A DNA stretch of 64,000 bases, from positions 1-64,000 of the forward strand of contig CBFHKY010000009.1 in NCBI GenBank assembly GCA_965656525.1. Direction: 5' to 3'. Shown in pieces: positions 43,826 to 52,260 of the stretch. Position numbers and translations under genes: made by a program. How positions within the stretch are numbered: the stretch's first letter is position 1; every line of letters begins with the position of its first letter. Under the pieces are notes generated by a model. The model had not been told where the DNA came from. It was given only the letters and a program-made list of their open reading frames with translations, and ran no database searches. This stretch comes from Pseudomaricurvus sp965656525 (lineage in GTDB: Bacteria > Pseudomonadota > Gammaproteobacteria > Pseudomonadales > Cellvibrionaceae).

Positions 43826-44586
43826 AGATGATGCCTGATGTGCTGTCTGCGAAGCTCCCCGAACAAAACGCTAGGAAATCTACCCAAAAACCATTGCAAA
43901 CGCTGGTGTTAGCAGCAGGACAGGGGTCACGTTTTGGCGGTGATAAATTATTGGCACGACTACCGAGTGGGCGAACTATCATTCAGCAAGTGTGCATAGG
44001 GTTGCAACATGCGGGCATTAACCCTTTGTGTATGGTGCGTGCCGATGATCGAGCGTTGCAACAACAGTTGAGTGATCTTGGTGTGTGCTGGCAGTCAGTC
44101 GTACCCGCCTATCCAGATGCATCATCGCTAGGCGCCACAAAAGCCTCAGTTCAAACGTTGGTAAAAGCATCACCCAAAATAACCATCTCACCATTGATGA
44201 GTGACAGTCTTAAGCAAGGAGTGATGGCCACGTCGAATGCACTGGGCTGGATGGTGGTGCTGGGTGATATGCCCTTTGTTAGCCCATCCACCTATGTTCG
44301 CTTAGCTGCTGCTTTTAATGAACGTCTATCACTGCCCTCAGAGACTGAAAGGCGGGTGATTTTGCGCCCTGTGCGGCAGCTCGAAAACGGCTCGCAAACG
44401 TTGGGTCACCCAGTGGTTTTCAGCTCTCATTTTAGGCGCGAGTTAATGGCCATTTGCGGTGACCAAGGGGCCCGCTCTGTGCTTCAATCGAACCTGCAAT
44501 GTCAGTGTCACGTCACGGTAGACGATGTTGGTATTGATGATGATATCGACGTTCAACAAGATATTGAACGTCGACAGTTTTTTTAG
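43822..44586 (+). CDS. mocA: Molybdenum cofactor cytidylyltransferase-like (MocA family)
   Basis: The 254-residue protein has the nucleotidyltransferase start TLVLAAGQGSRFGGDKLLA (about 28-46), VVLGDMPFVSPST and GHPVVFSSHFRREL. MocA transfers CMP to molybdopterin, making the dinucleotide cofactor that IorB-type hydroxylases require. GTG 43822 overlaps the xdhC stop; ATG 43828 is an alternative. A terminator hairpin is contained in the last codons. The operon therefore supplies both enzyme and cofactor maturation. Confidence 0.85.
   Translation: MKMMPDVLSAKLPEQNARKSTQKPLQTLVLAAGQGSRFGGDKLLARLPSGRTIIQQVCIGLQHAGINPLCMVRADDRALQQQLSDLGVCWQSVVPAYPDASSLGATKASVQTLVKASPKITISPLMSDSLKQGVMATSNALGWMVVLGDMPFVSPSTYVRLAAAFNERLSLPSETERRVILRPVRQLENGSQTLGHPVVFSSHFRRELMAICGDQGARSVLQSNLQCQCHVTVDDVGIDDDIDVQQDIERRQFF
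44547..44584 (+). terminator. Terminator inside the 3' end of mocA
   Basis: CGACGTTCAA (44547-44556) and TTGAACGTCG (44564-44573) form a perfect 10-bp stem with a 7-base loop, followed by a run of seven T that encodes the two final Phe codons and reaches the stop. Confidence 0.8.
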
Positions 44587-44587
44587 A

Positions 44588-45337
44588 TCAGTTGCTGCTT
44601 GTGGGTTGAGACAAAAGCTGTAAAGGCTCTTGCAAACGCTCAAAATTCTTTGGGGCGACATACTGCATCAGCTCTTTACTGTTTGGGCTGATGGCGACAT
44701 GTAAGCCTTTATCGGGATACAAAAAATGTATCAGAGGTTCTTCTTGCCCGGGGATGCTCTGTTCAATACGTTGCCTAGGTTCACCGAAGCGAGCAAGGAC
44801 AACGTCTTCTTTTAAATTGGCTGCAGGGATAAAGCTTAATCCAGCTATTGTCCAAGATTGAATGCTACTCAAGTCATCCGCATTCAAAAAAAACTTTCGT
44901 GAGCCTGAATCGATATAAGCCGAGCGACTGGCATTGCCTTGCATGGTTTTTAACATGGCATCATCGGCGTTGATTCGTGCAATGAGTTTGCCTTTGATAG
45001 GGCCAGCTTGGAAATGGCCGTAAAAAACTTCCAGCCCACTGTTGTCTTGTTGATCGCTGATGATGGCCAGTTCGTGATCTTCTCCTAATGTTTCAATCAA
45101 CTTGGCCACAGTAACTTGACCTAGGTGCAGCTGAAATACCTCACTGGTGCCATCCGCAAAGGTTTTCACATTCCAAGGCAGCGGAGCTTGTTGCAAGCGT
45201 TCTAAAGACGCCGTCGGGCGCAGCACCCAAAAAAGCACAATAGACATGGCACTGATGACTAAAATCAATAGCCAAGTGGGGGGCCGAAAAGTACCTGATT
45301 TTGTTGAGGCGCTGGTTGCGGGCGTGTGTTGACTCAT
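44588..45337 (-). CDS. Membrane-anchored protein of unknown function
   Basis: The 249-residue protein has one span near the N-terminus (WLLILVISAMSIVLFWVL, about 22-39) and the rest is predicted periplasmic. I see FQLHLGQVTVAKLIETLGED and VVLARFGEPRQRIEQSIPG, the latter similar in style to SmpA-like G-E-P patterns, and no enzyme motif. The ATG overlaps the ylqF stop (4 bases), so it is cotranscribed with it. Similar operon partners occur in Pseudomonas-like bacteria without known function. Confidence 0.7.
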   Translation of the reverse strand: MSQHTPATSASTKSGTFRPPTWLLILVISAMSIVLFWVLRPTASLERLQQAPLPWNVKTFADGTSEVFQLHLGQVTVAKLIETLGEDHELAIISDQQDNSGLEVFYGHFQAGPIKGKLIARINADDAMLKTMQGNASRSAYIDSGSRKFFLNADDLSSIQSWTIAGLSFIPAANLKEDVVLARFGEPRQRIEQSIPGQEEPLIHFLYPDKGLHVAISPNSKELMQYVAPKNFERLQEPLQLLSQPTSSN

Positions 45338-46341
45338 GTGTCTTTCCTGTTGCGATCACTGTTTTTAAAGCGGGTTTTTCGGTTGGCTTTCTCTTCCGCT
45401 TTTTGGGCGGCTCGTGCAGCCACTTCTTGCTCTTCAGTTTCGATCATAGCGGGGGTTTCTAAAGTGATATTCCCTAACATGCCGGCTCGCATTTCGTTAA
45501 TCAGTAGCTCGCAAATTTTATGCAAGTTGACACGACCGCCACCGCTTAAAGCACCGCGTCTTTTAGCGGCCATTTCCAGAAATTCAAGCTCAGTGGCGGG
45601 AATGTCTTCTAGGTTATAGCGTTCACGTAGACGATCGGGGTAAGCTTTGATCAGGTAGTCGGCTAAATAAAAACCCACATCGTCGTATTCCATGGCGGTG
45701 TTTTTAATGGCACCGGTAGCGGCTAAGNNNNNNNNNNNNNNNNNNNNNNNNNNNNNNNNNNNNNNNNNNNNNNNNNNNNNNNNNNNNNNNNNNNNNNNNN
45801 NNNNNNNNNNNNNNNNNNNNNNNNNCGGCCACAGGATCCCCGGTGTGTCCAGCAGCAAAATGCCATTACCTAAATTGATGCGTTGTTGGCTTTTGGTGAC
45901 GGCGGGTTCATCGCCGGTTTTTGCAATGATTCGATCCGCCAATGTATTGATAAGTGTCGACTTTCCAACATTAGGAATACCAACAATCATGGTGTGGATG
46001 GTTTTCACGCTGGCATTTTTTTCCGGTAGCATCTTGCGACACATCTCCAGCAGTGATTTTATTTTACCGGGCTCCTGTGTGCTAACAGCAAGGGTCTTAA
46101 CACCTTTTTCTTTCTCTAGGTACGCCTGCCAAAGGGCCGTTATGTTTGGATCGGCCAGGTCGCATTTGGTGAGCACTTTGATACAAGGCTTGTCACCTCG
46201 TATTTTTTTGATAGCGGGGTTTTCGCTGGAATATGGGATTCGTGCATCCAGCACTTCGATCAGCAAATCGACTTGAGGCAACACCTCTTTCATTTGCTTT
46301 TGTGCTTTGTGCATGTGGCCGGGATACCAATGAATCGCCAT
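45334..46341 (-). CDS. ylqF: Ribosome biogenesis GTPase YlqF/RbgA, with an assembly gap
   Basis: The protein starts MAIHWYPGHMHKAQKQMKEV. The circularly permuted GTPase motifs appear as LTKCDLAD (G4), VGIPNVGKSTLINTL (G1) and LLLDTPGILWP (G3). RbgA assists late 50S assembly in Bacillus. The N run 45728-45825 lies between ILWP and LAATGAIK; relatives have about ten residues there, so about 29 bases are missing rather than 98. The C-terminal domain (VNLHKICELLINEMRAGMLG) is intact. The T-K-x-D form of G4 replaces the common N-K-x-D. Confidence 0.88.
   Translation of the reverse strand: MAIHWYPGHMHKAQKQMKEVLPQVDLLIEVLDARIPYSSENPAIKKIRGDKPCIKVLTKCDLADPNITALWQAYLEKEKGVKTLAVSTQEPGKIKSLLEMCRKMLPEKNASVKTIHTMIVGIPNVGKSTLINTLADRIIAKTGDEPAVTKSQQRINLGNGILLLDTPGILWPXXXXXXXXXXXXXXXXXXXXXXXXXXXXXXXXXLAATGAIKNTAMEYDDVGFYLADYLIKAYPDRLRERYNLEDIPATELEFLEMAAKRRGALSGGGRVNLHKICELLINEMRAGMLGNITLETPAMIETEEQEVAARAAQKAEEKANRKTRFKNSDRNRKDT
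45728..45825. other. Run of 98 N in ylqF
   Basis: The flanks do not overlap. The reading frame needs 3n+2 bases, and family comparison suggests about 29. Confidence 0.75.
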
Positions 46342-46459
46342 GATGTGATGCCTGTGAGTAAGGGGTCAACGTATAAAGGCCGCTATTGTACTGATTACCG
46401 AGCAATGGCGACAGGGTAAGACAAAGTCGTCGCTGACTTGTTATAGTTGCCGCCGGAAA

Positions 46460-47107
46460 GTGCGATATCTCGATACGATAGAAGACTGTGGTGTAGATGA
46501 ATCATGCGTTTGGGGTCAGGCAGCGTTGAGCAGGCAAAATAAATCCGTAGGGTTCGGTCACGAGCGTTCGTTGGTTAATGTATATGTAGCCAATCGTCCG
46601 CCGTTGTTAGCTTATCAACAACTTACGAGTTTGGTGCCTATGCAGCCAAGTGAAATAGCGTATATCGTTGCCAATAGCAGCAATCACTGGCGTAAAGCTT
46701 TTAACGTGTTAGCAAAGCTCATGCACGCTTTACCGGTACTGCCCAATACCGCTGACTCTCGTTGGCAGACATACCGAGATACGGCATTACTGCAGGCGAC
46801 GGGTAATGAATCGCTGTTGTTTTCAGCTCCTCGTTGGCGAGAGCCAGCGATAGTTGCGCCACCCGTTCATATCATTGCGGGCAAAACCTACGCAGCCAGC
46901 CTGGATTTACCGCCGCTCACATGGCTAGATTCGTACTTTGCCGTTAATTTGTCTCATCAATTGGTGGTTGCGCCTTATTTGGATTATCGCCAGTTGAGCA
47001 ATGCGCGAATCGATCAGCTGGCAGAGATCGTCACGCCTTGGCTGCAAATGGCTGCTGGCCATTTGCAGCAGGTTCAGAACAACAAGGTTGTCAGCGAATG
47101 TCTGTAG
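46460..47107 (+). CDS. Conserved hypothetical protein upstream of yigZ
   Basis: The reading frame from GTG 46460 encodes 215 residues, but the conserved-looking part begins about residue 39 (VNVYVANRPPLLAYQQL), so the true start is uncertain. Further motifs are HWRKAFNVLAKLMHALP, WQTYRDTALLQATGNESLLF and VHIIAGKTYAASL. I believe this matches a small family seen in Vibrio-like bacteria (possibly DUF6942), but am not sure. It overlaps yigZ by 10 bases. The function is unknown. Confidence 0.65.
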   Translation: MRYLDTIEDCGVDESCVWGQAALSRQNKSVGFGHERSLVNVYVANRPPLLAYQQLTSLVPMQPSEIAYIVANSSNHWRKAFNVLAKLMHALPVLPNTADSRWQTYRDTALLQATGNESLLFSAPRWREPAIVAPPVHIIAGKTYAASLDLPPLTWLDSYFAVNLSHQLVVAPYLDYRQLSNARIDQLAEIVTPWLQMAAGHLQQVQNNKVVSECL

Positions 47108-47904
47108 GTTACTCAGTGCCCGCCGATACGGTTGAGGTGGTGTACGAAATAAAGAAAAGCCGGTTTATCGCACGGGCTTGTCCTGCGCTTAATCGTGAGC
47201 AGGCGATGGCTGCGCTCGCACAAGCGCGCAGTGATTACCCAGATGCTCGCCATCATTGTTGGGCTTATGTCATCGGCAACCCATATTCACCCACAACAGT
47301 GGCGATGTCGGATGATGGGGAACCTTCTGGTACCGCTGGAAAACCGATCTTGAATGTCTTGCAGCACAAATACGTAGGTAACCTTATGTTGGTGGTGTCG
47401 CGGTATTTTGGTGGCATTAAGCTGGGTGCTGGCGGGTTGGTGCGGGCTTACAGCCAGTCTACTCAAATGGCGATGACCGAGCTGCCTTTGNNNNNNNNNN
47501 NNNNNNNNNNNNNNNNNNNNNNNNNNNNNNNNNNNNNNNNNNNNNNNNNNNNNNNNNNNNNNNNNNNNNNNNNNNNNNNNNNNNNNNNNGGCATTAAGCT
47601 GGGTGCTGGCGGGTTGGTGCGGGCTTACAGCCAGTCTACTCAAATGGCGATGACCGAGCTGCCTTTGTCTGAAGTGGTGATGCTAGCTCAGCGCAGGCTG
47701 GTGCTGGGTTTTGCGCAAGAGCAACCAATACGCCACTGGCTGTCTCAACACGATGGCGGAGTGGTTGATGTACAATACAGTCATCAGGTGGTTATGACGA
47801 TTGAGTGTCCAGATGCAGAGTTACCATTGTTGCAAGATTTTGCAGCCGGTCATCAAATTGATGTGGTTGAATCTTCGCAAGCCATTCTGACAGGGCGTTT
47901 TTGA
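47098..47904 (+). CDS. yigZ: YigZ/IMPACT family protein, with an assembly gap
   Basis: ATG 47098 gives MSVGYSVPADTVEVVYEIKK. The family motifs are KKSRFIARACPALNREQA, DARHHCWAYVIG, DDGEPSGTAGKPILNVL and VSRYFGGIKLGAGGLVRAY. The N run 47491-47589 is flanked by a 78-base duplicate (47413-47490 and 47590-47667). Collapsing 177 bases in frame gives an ordinary protein of about 209 residues. YigZ proteins relate to the IMPACT regulator of Gcn2; their bacterial role is unclear. Confidence 0.9.
   Translation: MSVGYSVPADTVEVVYEIKKSRFIARACPALNREQAMAALAQARSDYPDARHHCWAYVIGNPYSPTTVAMSDDGEPSGTAGKPILNVLQHKYVGNLMLVVSRYFGGIKLGAGGLVRAYSQSTQMAMTELPLXXXXXXXXXXXXXXXXXXXXXXXXXXXXXXXXXGIKLGAGGLVRAYSQSTQMAMTELPLSEVVMLAQRRLVLGFAQEQPIRHWLSQHDGGVVDVQYSHQVVMTIECPDAELPLLQDFAAGHQIDVVESSQAILTGRF
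47491..47589. other. Run of 99 N flanked by a 78-base exact duplicate
   Basis: Bases 47413-47490 recur at 47590-47667 without mismatch, starting GGCATTAAGCTGGG and ending GCTGCCTTTG. Confidence 0.9.
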
Positions 47905-48065
47905 GCCTTAAGGGATTGCGGTGTCAGAGCGGACACAGGCATGATCTAAACTGACCCATTGCCAAAACAAAAAACGCTATCCATACTGCGCGGTTTTTGC
48001 CAGTCACAAGCCATGATTGGGTTGTTGCTTAAACGAATATTGTAATAAAGAACTAAGGTACCCCC

Positions 48066-48551
48066 ATGACGATTACAAAAGACAAGGTTGTTTCCTTCCA
48101 CTACCGCTTAAAAGAGGAAGGCGGCGATATTTTTGAGGATTCTCACGATGGCAATCCTGTGCTGTATCTGCATGGGCATGGCGGTATGCTGGAAGGTTTG
48201 GCGAAAGCAATGGAAGGCAAGGCCGCTGGCGATAGCTTTGAAGTTACTTTGGCCCCCGAACAAGCTTATGGTCAGCGCAAAGAGGGAGCGACCCAACGTG
48301 TTCCTAAAAAACATTTATTAACTAAGGGTAAACTTCAGCCCGGTCAGATTGTGCAAGTAAATACCGAGAATGGTGCTCAAGAAGCGCTTGTGATCAAAGT
48401 CGGTTTAAAAAACGTGGATATTGACTCCAATCATCCTTTAGCGGGCAAGACTTTGGTATTTGCTGTTGAAATTGTTGAGGTCCGCGATGCCAGCAGCGAA
48501 GAAATCGCACATGGCCATGCTCATGGCGTTGGCGGCCATCAGCACGATTAA
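48066..48551 (+). CDS. slyD: FKBP-type peptidyl-prolyl isomerase SlyD
   Basis: The 161-residue protein has the SlyD architecture: an FKBP domain split by the insert-in-flap chaperone domain. Seen are VVSFHYRLKEEGGDIFEDS, NPVLYLHGHGGMLEGLAKAM, LAPEQAYGQRKEGATQRVP and NHPLAGKTLVFAVEIVEV. The His-rich tail HGHAHGVGGHQHD suggests Ni2+ or Zn2+ binding as in E. coli, but it is shorter and lacks the Cys. AAGG precedes the ATG. Confidence 0.93.
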   Translation: MTITKDKVVSFHYRLKEEGGDIFEDSHDGNPVLYLHGHGGMLEGLAKAMEGKAAGDSFEVTLAPEQAYGQRKEGATQRVPKKHLLTKGKLQPGQIVQVNTENGAQEALVIKVGLKNVDIDSNHPLAGKTLVFAVEIVEVRDASSEEIAHGHAHGVGGHQHD

Positions 48552-48563
48552 CGCGATCCAACG

Positions 48564-48968
48564 ATGCTGACGCGAGTACTGCTATTAACGCTTGGTTGGG
48601 TCAGCATTGTGCTGGGGGTTATCGGTATCTTTTTGCCCGTTTTACCTACCACGCCTTTTATTCTGTTGGCAGCTTGGTGTTTTTCCCGCTCCAGCCAGCG
48701 TTTTCATCACTGGCTGCGACACCACAAACATTTTGGCTTGATTGTGCGAACTTGGGAGGATGGCAAAGGCATTTCCCGAAAAATACGCACGCGTGCGCTG
48801 GTTTTATTGTGGGTCAGTCTGGTATCCAGCAGCCTGATAATGGGGCGGTTATGGGTCGCAATCGTGCTATTACTCACAGGCAGTGCAGTGACTCTGTATA
48901 TGATGTCGCTGCCTGTGGTTGAAGAAGTCCCCATGAGTGATCCAGTAAACGATCGAGACGCGGATTGA
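48564..48968 (+). CDS. ybaN: DUF454 (YbaN) family membrane protein
   Basis: The 134-residue protein has IVLGVIGIFLPVLPTTPFILLAAWCFSRSS in two pieces of a single hydrophobic hairpin, then a basic cytoplasmic stretch RFHHWLRHHKHFG and two further spans (about 82-115). This is the DUF454/YbaN pattern. Its function is unknown. It follows slyD by 12 bases and is probably cotranscribed. Confidence 0.88.
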   Translation: MLTRVLLLTLGWVSIVLGVIGIFLPVLPTTPFILLAAWCFSRSSQRFHHWLRHHKHFGLIVRTWEDGKGISRKIRTRALVLLWVSLVSSSLIMGRLWVAIVLLLTGSAVTLYMMSLPVVEEVPMSDPVNDRDAD

Positions 48969-49088
48969 AAGTGGTTGAATAACTTCTGCCTCTGCGATGG
49001 CTGATGCGTGGATCGAAGCTCAACATCGTTTACTTTGGGGTGTCGCACTTACATTAGGCTGTCGCTTTATAGGATTTCCCTTCGCACG

Positions 49089-49817
49089 ATGAAACTTCGT
49101 TTTTTTCAAAAGCAGCGCGCCAAACAATATGGCCGTCGATTGAAACCATACCGCGATTTAAGTTTGCTGGGTGGCTCCAAAGGTTGGTTGAAAAGTGTGT
49201 GCGATTGCTGGCTGATTGCCAGTGAATTTTATTATGGTTTCCGTACTTTGCGGGGTGTTGATCCTTGCGTAACGGTATTTGGTTCGGCGCGTTTCGATGA
49301 AAACCACCGTTACTATCAACTGGCACGGGAGGTGTCGCGTCAGTTGGGTGATAGAGGCTTTGCCATTATGACGGGCGGTGGCCCAGGCATCATGGAAGCC
49401 GCCAATCGAGGTGCACGCGATGCAGGGGCTTTGTCGGTGGGTTGTAACATCGAGCTGCCGCACGAGCAGAAACCCAATCCCTATCTGGATGTTTGGACTG
49501 AGTTTAACCATTTTTTTGTGCGTAAAGTGATGCTGGTTAAATATTCACGTGCTTTTGTCGTGCTGCCTGGCGGGTTCGGCACCATGGATGAAGTTTTTGA
49601 AACACTGACACTGATCCAAAACGCCAAGATTCATCGTTTCCCACTGGTGTTAATGGGGGAAGCCTATTGGCATCACCTGCAAACGTTTCTGGATGAAACC
49701 ATGTTAGCGGAAAATACCATCAGCGCCGATGATCTGGATTTGATGCTGGTGACCGATGACCCCTCTGAAGCTGTGGCGTTTATTCATCATTTCTGTAAGC
49801 TGGCAGGGGATTGTTAG
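49089..49817 (+). CDS. LOG/TIGR00730 family Rossmann-fold protein
   Basis: The start is taken as ATG 49089 (an upstream GTG at 49008 adds sequence unlike the family). The 242-residue protein has VTVFGSARFDENHRYY, IMTGGGPGIMEAANRGARDA and FVVLPGGFGTMDEVFETLTL, the two glycine-rich signature loops of LOG-like enzymes that release ribose 5-phosphate from nucleoside monophosphates. Whether it acts on cytokinin-type or ordinary nucleotides cannot be told. It is the longer bacterial type with an N-terminal helical extension. Confidence 0.86.
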   Translation: MKLRFFQKQRAKQYGRRLKPYRDLSLLGGSKGWLKSVCDCWLIASEFYYGFRTLRGVDPCVTVFGSARFDENHRYYQLAREVSRQLGDRGFAIMTGGGPGIMEAANRGARDAGALSVGCNIELPHEQKPNPYLDVWTEFNHFFVRKVMLVKYSRAFVVLPGGFGTMDEVFETLTLIQNAKIHRFPLVLMGEAYWHHLQTFLDETMLAENTISADDLDLMLVTDDPSEAVAFIHHFCKLAGDC

Positions 49818-49834
49818 GGGCACATCATAAGGTG

Positions 49835-50386
49835 TCACTGTGTGTCAGCAACTTGCCAAGGAGTCACTTCGATATTTAGGTTGTGCTCACCAAAAGTCAT
49901 GGAAAGGTGCTCTTCGTCGATGTTGCAAAACACTTCCATATTGCGTTCAGCCCATTGGCCTAAAGTTGTTATGGCTGCCTCGTCAATACGATAGACACTA
50001 AGGTTGTTGAGCCCTTTGATGCTGGGCGACAGTCCTTCCCACCAGATGTCAGCACTGCGCCCGCTGTAGCAATAAATGCTCATATGTTGTGCTCGCCCAC
50101 AGGATTGTTTGATACGGCGTTCATCGGGTTGCCCCACTTCAATCCAATGAGCAATTTGACCATGATCTTGTTTGCGCCATAAATCAGGTTCATCAGTGGT
50201 ACTCAAACCTTTTGTAAAATGCAGCTGCTCGTCAGCATTCAGGGCAAAGGCCAGCACTCTGGCCATCATGCGTGCATTATTTTCAGACGGATGACGCGCA
50301 ATGGTAAGGGTATGTTGCTGATAGTAATGACGTTGCAAGTCAGCAATGTTTAATTGAATTTTGAAGATGGTTGCTTTTAAAGCCAT
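49835..50386 (-). CDS. yaeQ: YaeQ family protein
   Basis: ATG 50386 gives MALKATIFKIQLNIADLQRH, the conserved family start. The 183-residue protein continues with PSENNARMMARVLAFALNAD, EPDLWRKQDHGQIAHWIEVG and VYRIDEAAI. YaeQ has a PD-(D/E)XK nuclease-like fold (Glu and Asp in HWIEVGQPDE), but its activity is not proven; the E. coli protein was linked to transcription antitermination. It converges with the LOG gene. Confidence 0.92.
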   Translation of the reverse strand: MALKATIFKIQLNIADLQRHYYQQHTLTIARHPSENNARMMARVLAFALNADEQLHFTKGLSTTDEPDLWRKQDHGQIAHWIEVGQPDERRIKQSCGRAQHMSIYCYSGRSADIWWEGLSPSIKGLNNLSVYRIDEAAITTLGQWAERNMEVFCNIDEEHLSMTFGEHNLNIEVTPWQVADTQ

Positions 50387-50505
50387 GATAAACTCGAACA
50401 AGTGTGTTCTTTGTATTGTAATCGAACTAAGTCATTGAATGGTGTGTCAGAGAGTTATTGTTGAAGTTAAAACATTACAGTCAAATTGTTAACGGTGGAA
50501 AAATA

Positions 50506-50843
50506 ATGAAAGTGTTACGTAATACNNNNNNNNNNNNNNNNNNNNNNNNNNNNNNNNNNNNNNNNNNNNNNNNNNNNNNNNNNNNNNNNNNNNNNNNNNN
50601 NNNNNNNNNNNNNNNNNNNNNNNNAATGCGCGTCGTAAAGCTCAAGCAGGCCTTACACCGTTAGGGCAAAAAGTGGGGGATTTGCAAAGTCTAAATATCA
50701 ATACTCAATGGCAGTCACCACCGATTATGCGCAGCTCCAGTAAAATGATGTTATCCGACAGCGCGATGGAATCGGCACCAGCGGTGAATGTTGGCGAGCA
50801 ATCCGTCACCGCCACAGTGCAGACAGAGTTTCATGTTCGCTAA
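50506..50843 (+). CDS. SIMPL (DUF541) domain protein interrupted by an assembly gap
   Basis: GGTGGA precedes ATG 50506, which starts MKVLRN before the N run. After the run, 72 codons are read to TAA 50841-50843. Their start NARRKAQAGL and the following LGQKVGDLQSLNI match the C-terminal third of SIMPL-domain proteins, and the tail EQSVTATVQTEFHV fits. A normal member is about 230 residues, so about 150 residues are hidden. The function of periplasmic SIMPL proteins is poorly known; they are linked to oxidative stress. Confidence 0.7.
50526..50624. other. Run of 99 N in the SIMPL gene
   Basis: The flanks do not overlap. By family length about 450-500 bases are missing, far more than the number of N. 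Confidence 0.65.
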
Positions 50844-50930
50844 ATCCGCATTGATGGCGTGAAGTTCAAGGCGCGCCATCAAAATATTCAAATCAGTTGG
50901 TTTCATAACCATAAGGGAGGAATAGAGACC

Positions 50931-51530
50931 ATGAAAAAATGGATGCGTGGTACATCAGTTTTATTAGGGGGCTTGGCTTTGGTCGGATGCGCCAGTGATG
51001 GCGGTATTAGCCGCCAAGATACAAAAACCAGAATCATGATTCAGTATGCGGAAGTAGAAGCCGTAGAGCCTGTAACGTTCGAATCTGAAGCGGGTAAAAC
51101 AGCTGCAATAGGGGGGCTTTGGGGGCTGTTGGCAGGCTCTTCTGGGGATAGAGGCGACTTGATCGGCGGGGCTCTAGCAGGGGCGGCTTTATTGGGGCTG
51201 ACCACCAAAATTGCCGAAGGGGCATCCACCGGCACTGCTTATACGTTGCGCAACGTGGGTGGGTCAGCGCCTTATAAAATCATAACCGATGATAAACACG
51301 CACAAGTAGGCGATTGCGTGGCCGTAGAAACTGCTCGCACCACAAACGTTCGTCGCGTAGAGCAATCGTTGTGCCAGCCGAAAATGAATCATCCGGTCGA
51401 GCAAGAAATCGAAAAAGACATGCAACAGTCTGCGCTACAATGTGACACCGCTAAGCAGCATCTACTCAAAGCAACAACGGATACGGATATCAGTGCTGCG
51501 ATCAAAAAAGTCAAAGTGCTGTGTGAGTGA
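50931..51530 (+). CDS. Glycine-zipper outer-membrane lipoprotein
   Basis: GGAGG lies upstream of ATG 50931. The 199-residue protein has a lipoprotein signal LLGGLALVGCAS (Cys about residue 20) and a glycine-zipper stretch AAIGGLWGLLAGSSGDRGDL and GGALAGAALLGL, as in SlyB-like lipoproteins. The C-terminal part has four Cys, which may form disulfides. It follows the SIMPL gene by 87 bases, so cotranscription is possible. Function unknown; an envelope role is likely. Confidence 0.8.
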   Translation: MKKWMRGTSVLLGGLALVGCASDGGISRQDTKTRIMIQYAEVEAVEPVTFESEAGKTAAIGGLWGLLAGSSGDRGDLIGGALAGAALLGLTTKIAEGASTGTAYTLRNVGGSAPYKIITDDKHAQVGDCVAVETARTTNVRRVEQSLCQPKMNHPVEQEIEKDMQQSALQCDTAKQHLLKATTDTDISAAIKKVKVLCE

Positions 51531-51724
51531 TCTTTCTGATTAAATATTGTTCGTCTCGGTGTCGGTCGTCGTGTTGTTTCCTGTAACAGGCATAGATTCT
51601 GCTTATTTTAAGTAGAGGATCTGATACCTTTATTTTGGATGAATATGGGTAGAGGCTTCAACGGACGGTGCAACCACGCTTAGGTGGGGTTGTATCCATT
51701 TATGCAGGACGTGCTGGAGGATTC

Positions 51725-52174
51725 ATGGCTCGCGAACGTACAACGGAAATGACAGTGTTAGTGACACCAGATATGAGCAACTTTGGTGGCAATATGCACG
51801 GTGGTGAGTTACTGAAATTATTGGATAAGGTTGCCTACACTTGTGCCATGCGCTATTGCGGCAAATACGTAGTCACTTTGTCGGTGGATAAAGTGCTATT
51901 TAAAGGCCCCATTGCTATTGGGGAGCTGGTGTTTTTGAAAGCGGCAGTGAACTACACCGGTCGCACCTCTATGGAAGTCGGTATTCGTGTGACGGCGGAA
52001 AACTTGGAAGAGGGCACCGTACGACACACCAATTCTTGCTATTTCACGATGGTTGCCGTGGACAAAAACGGACGTCCTTCATCAATAGAGCCTTTGGAGC
52101 CTCGTACCGATGAAGAAAAAAGGCGGCTACAAGAAGCAGAACGTCGCAAAGAGCACCGGCTTGCCGCACCGTAA
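51725..52174 (+). CDS. Acyl-CoA thioesterase, hotdog fold (YciA/YkhA type)
   Basis: GGAGG precedes ATG 51725. The 149-residue protein contains MSNFGGNMHGGELLKLLDKV with the catalytic Asp region and FKGPIAIGELVFLKAAVNYTG, typical of YciA/YkhA thioesterases, which hydrolyse medium- and long-chain acyl-CoA. The C-terminal 25 residues are charged (KRRLQEAERRKEHR). Likely cytoplasmic hexamer of hotdog domains. The gene stands alone. Confidence 0.88.
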   Translation: MARERTTEMTVLVTPDMSNFGGNMHGGELLKLLDKVAYTCAMRYCGKYVVTLSVDKVLFKGPIAIGELVFLKAAVNYTGRTSMEVGIRVTAENLEEGTVRHTNSCYFTMVAVDKNGRPSSIEPLEPRTDEEKRRLQEAERRKEHRLAAP

Positions 52175-52260
52175 TGTTGTAGGGATCTAGAGCCTAGCAT
52201 CAACATATTGCACACATAGACAATGGGCTATATTTTCGATGTTAGGTTTAAACGTTTGCG

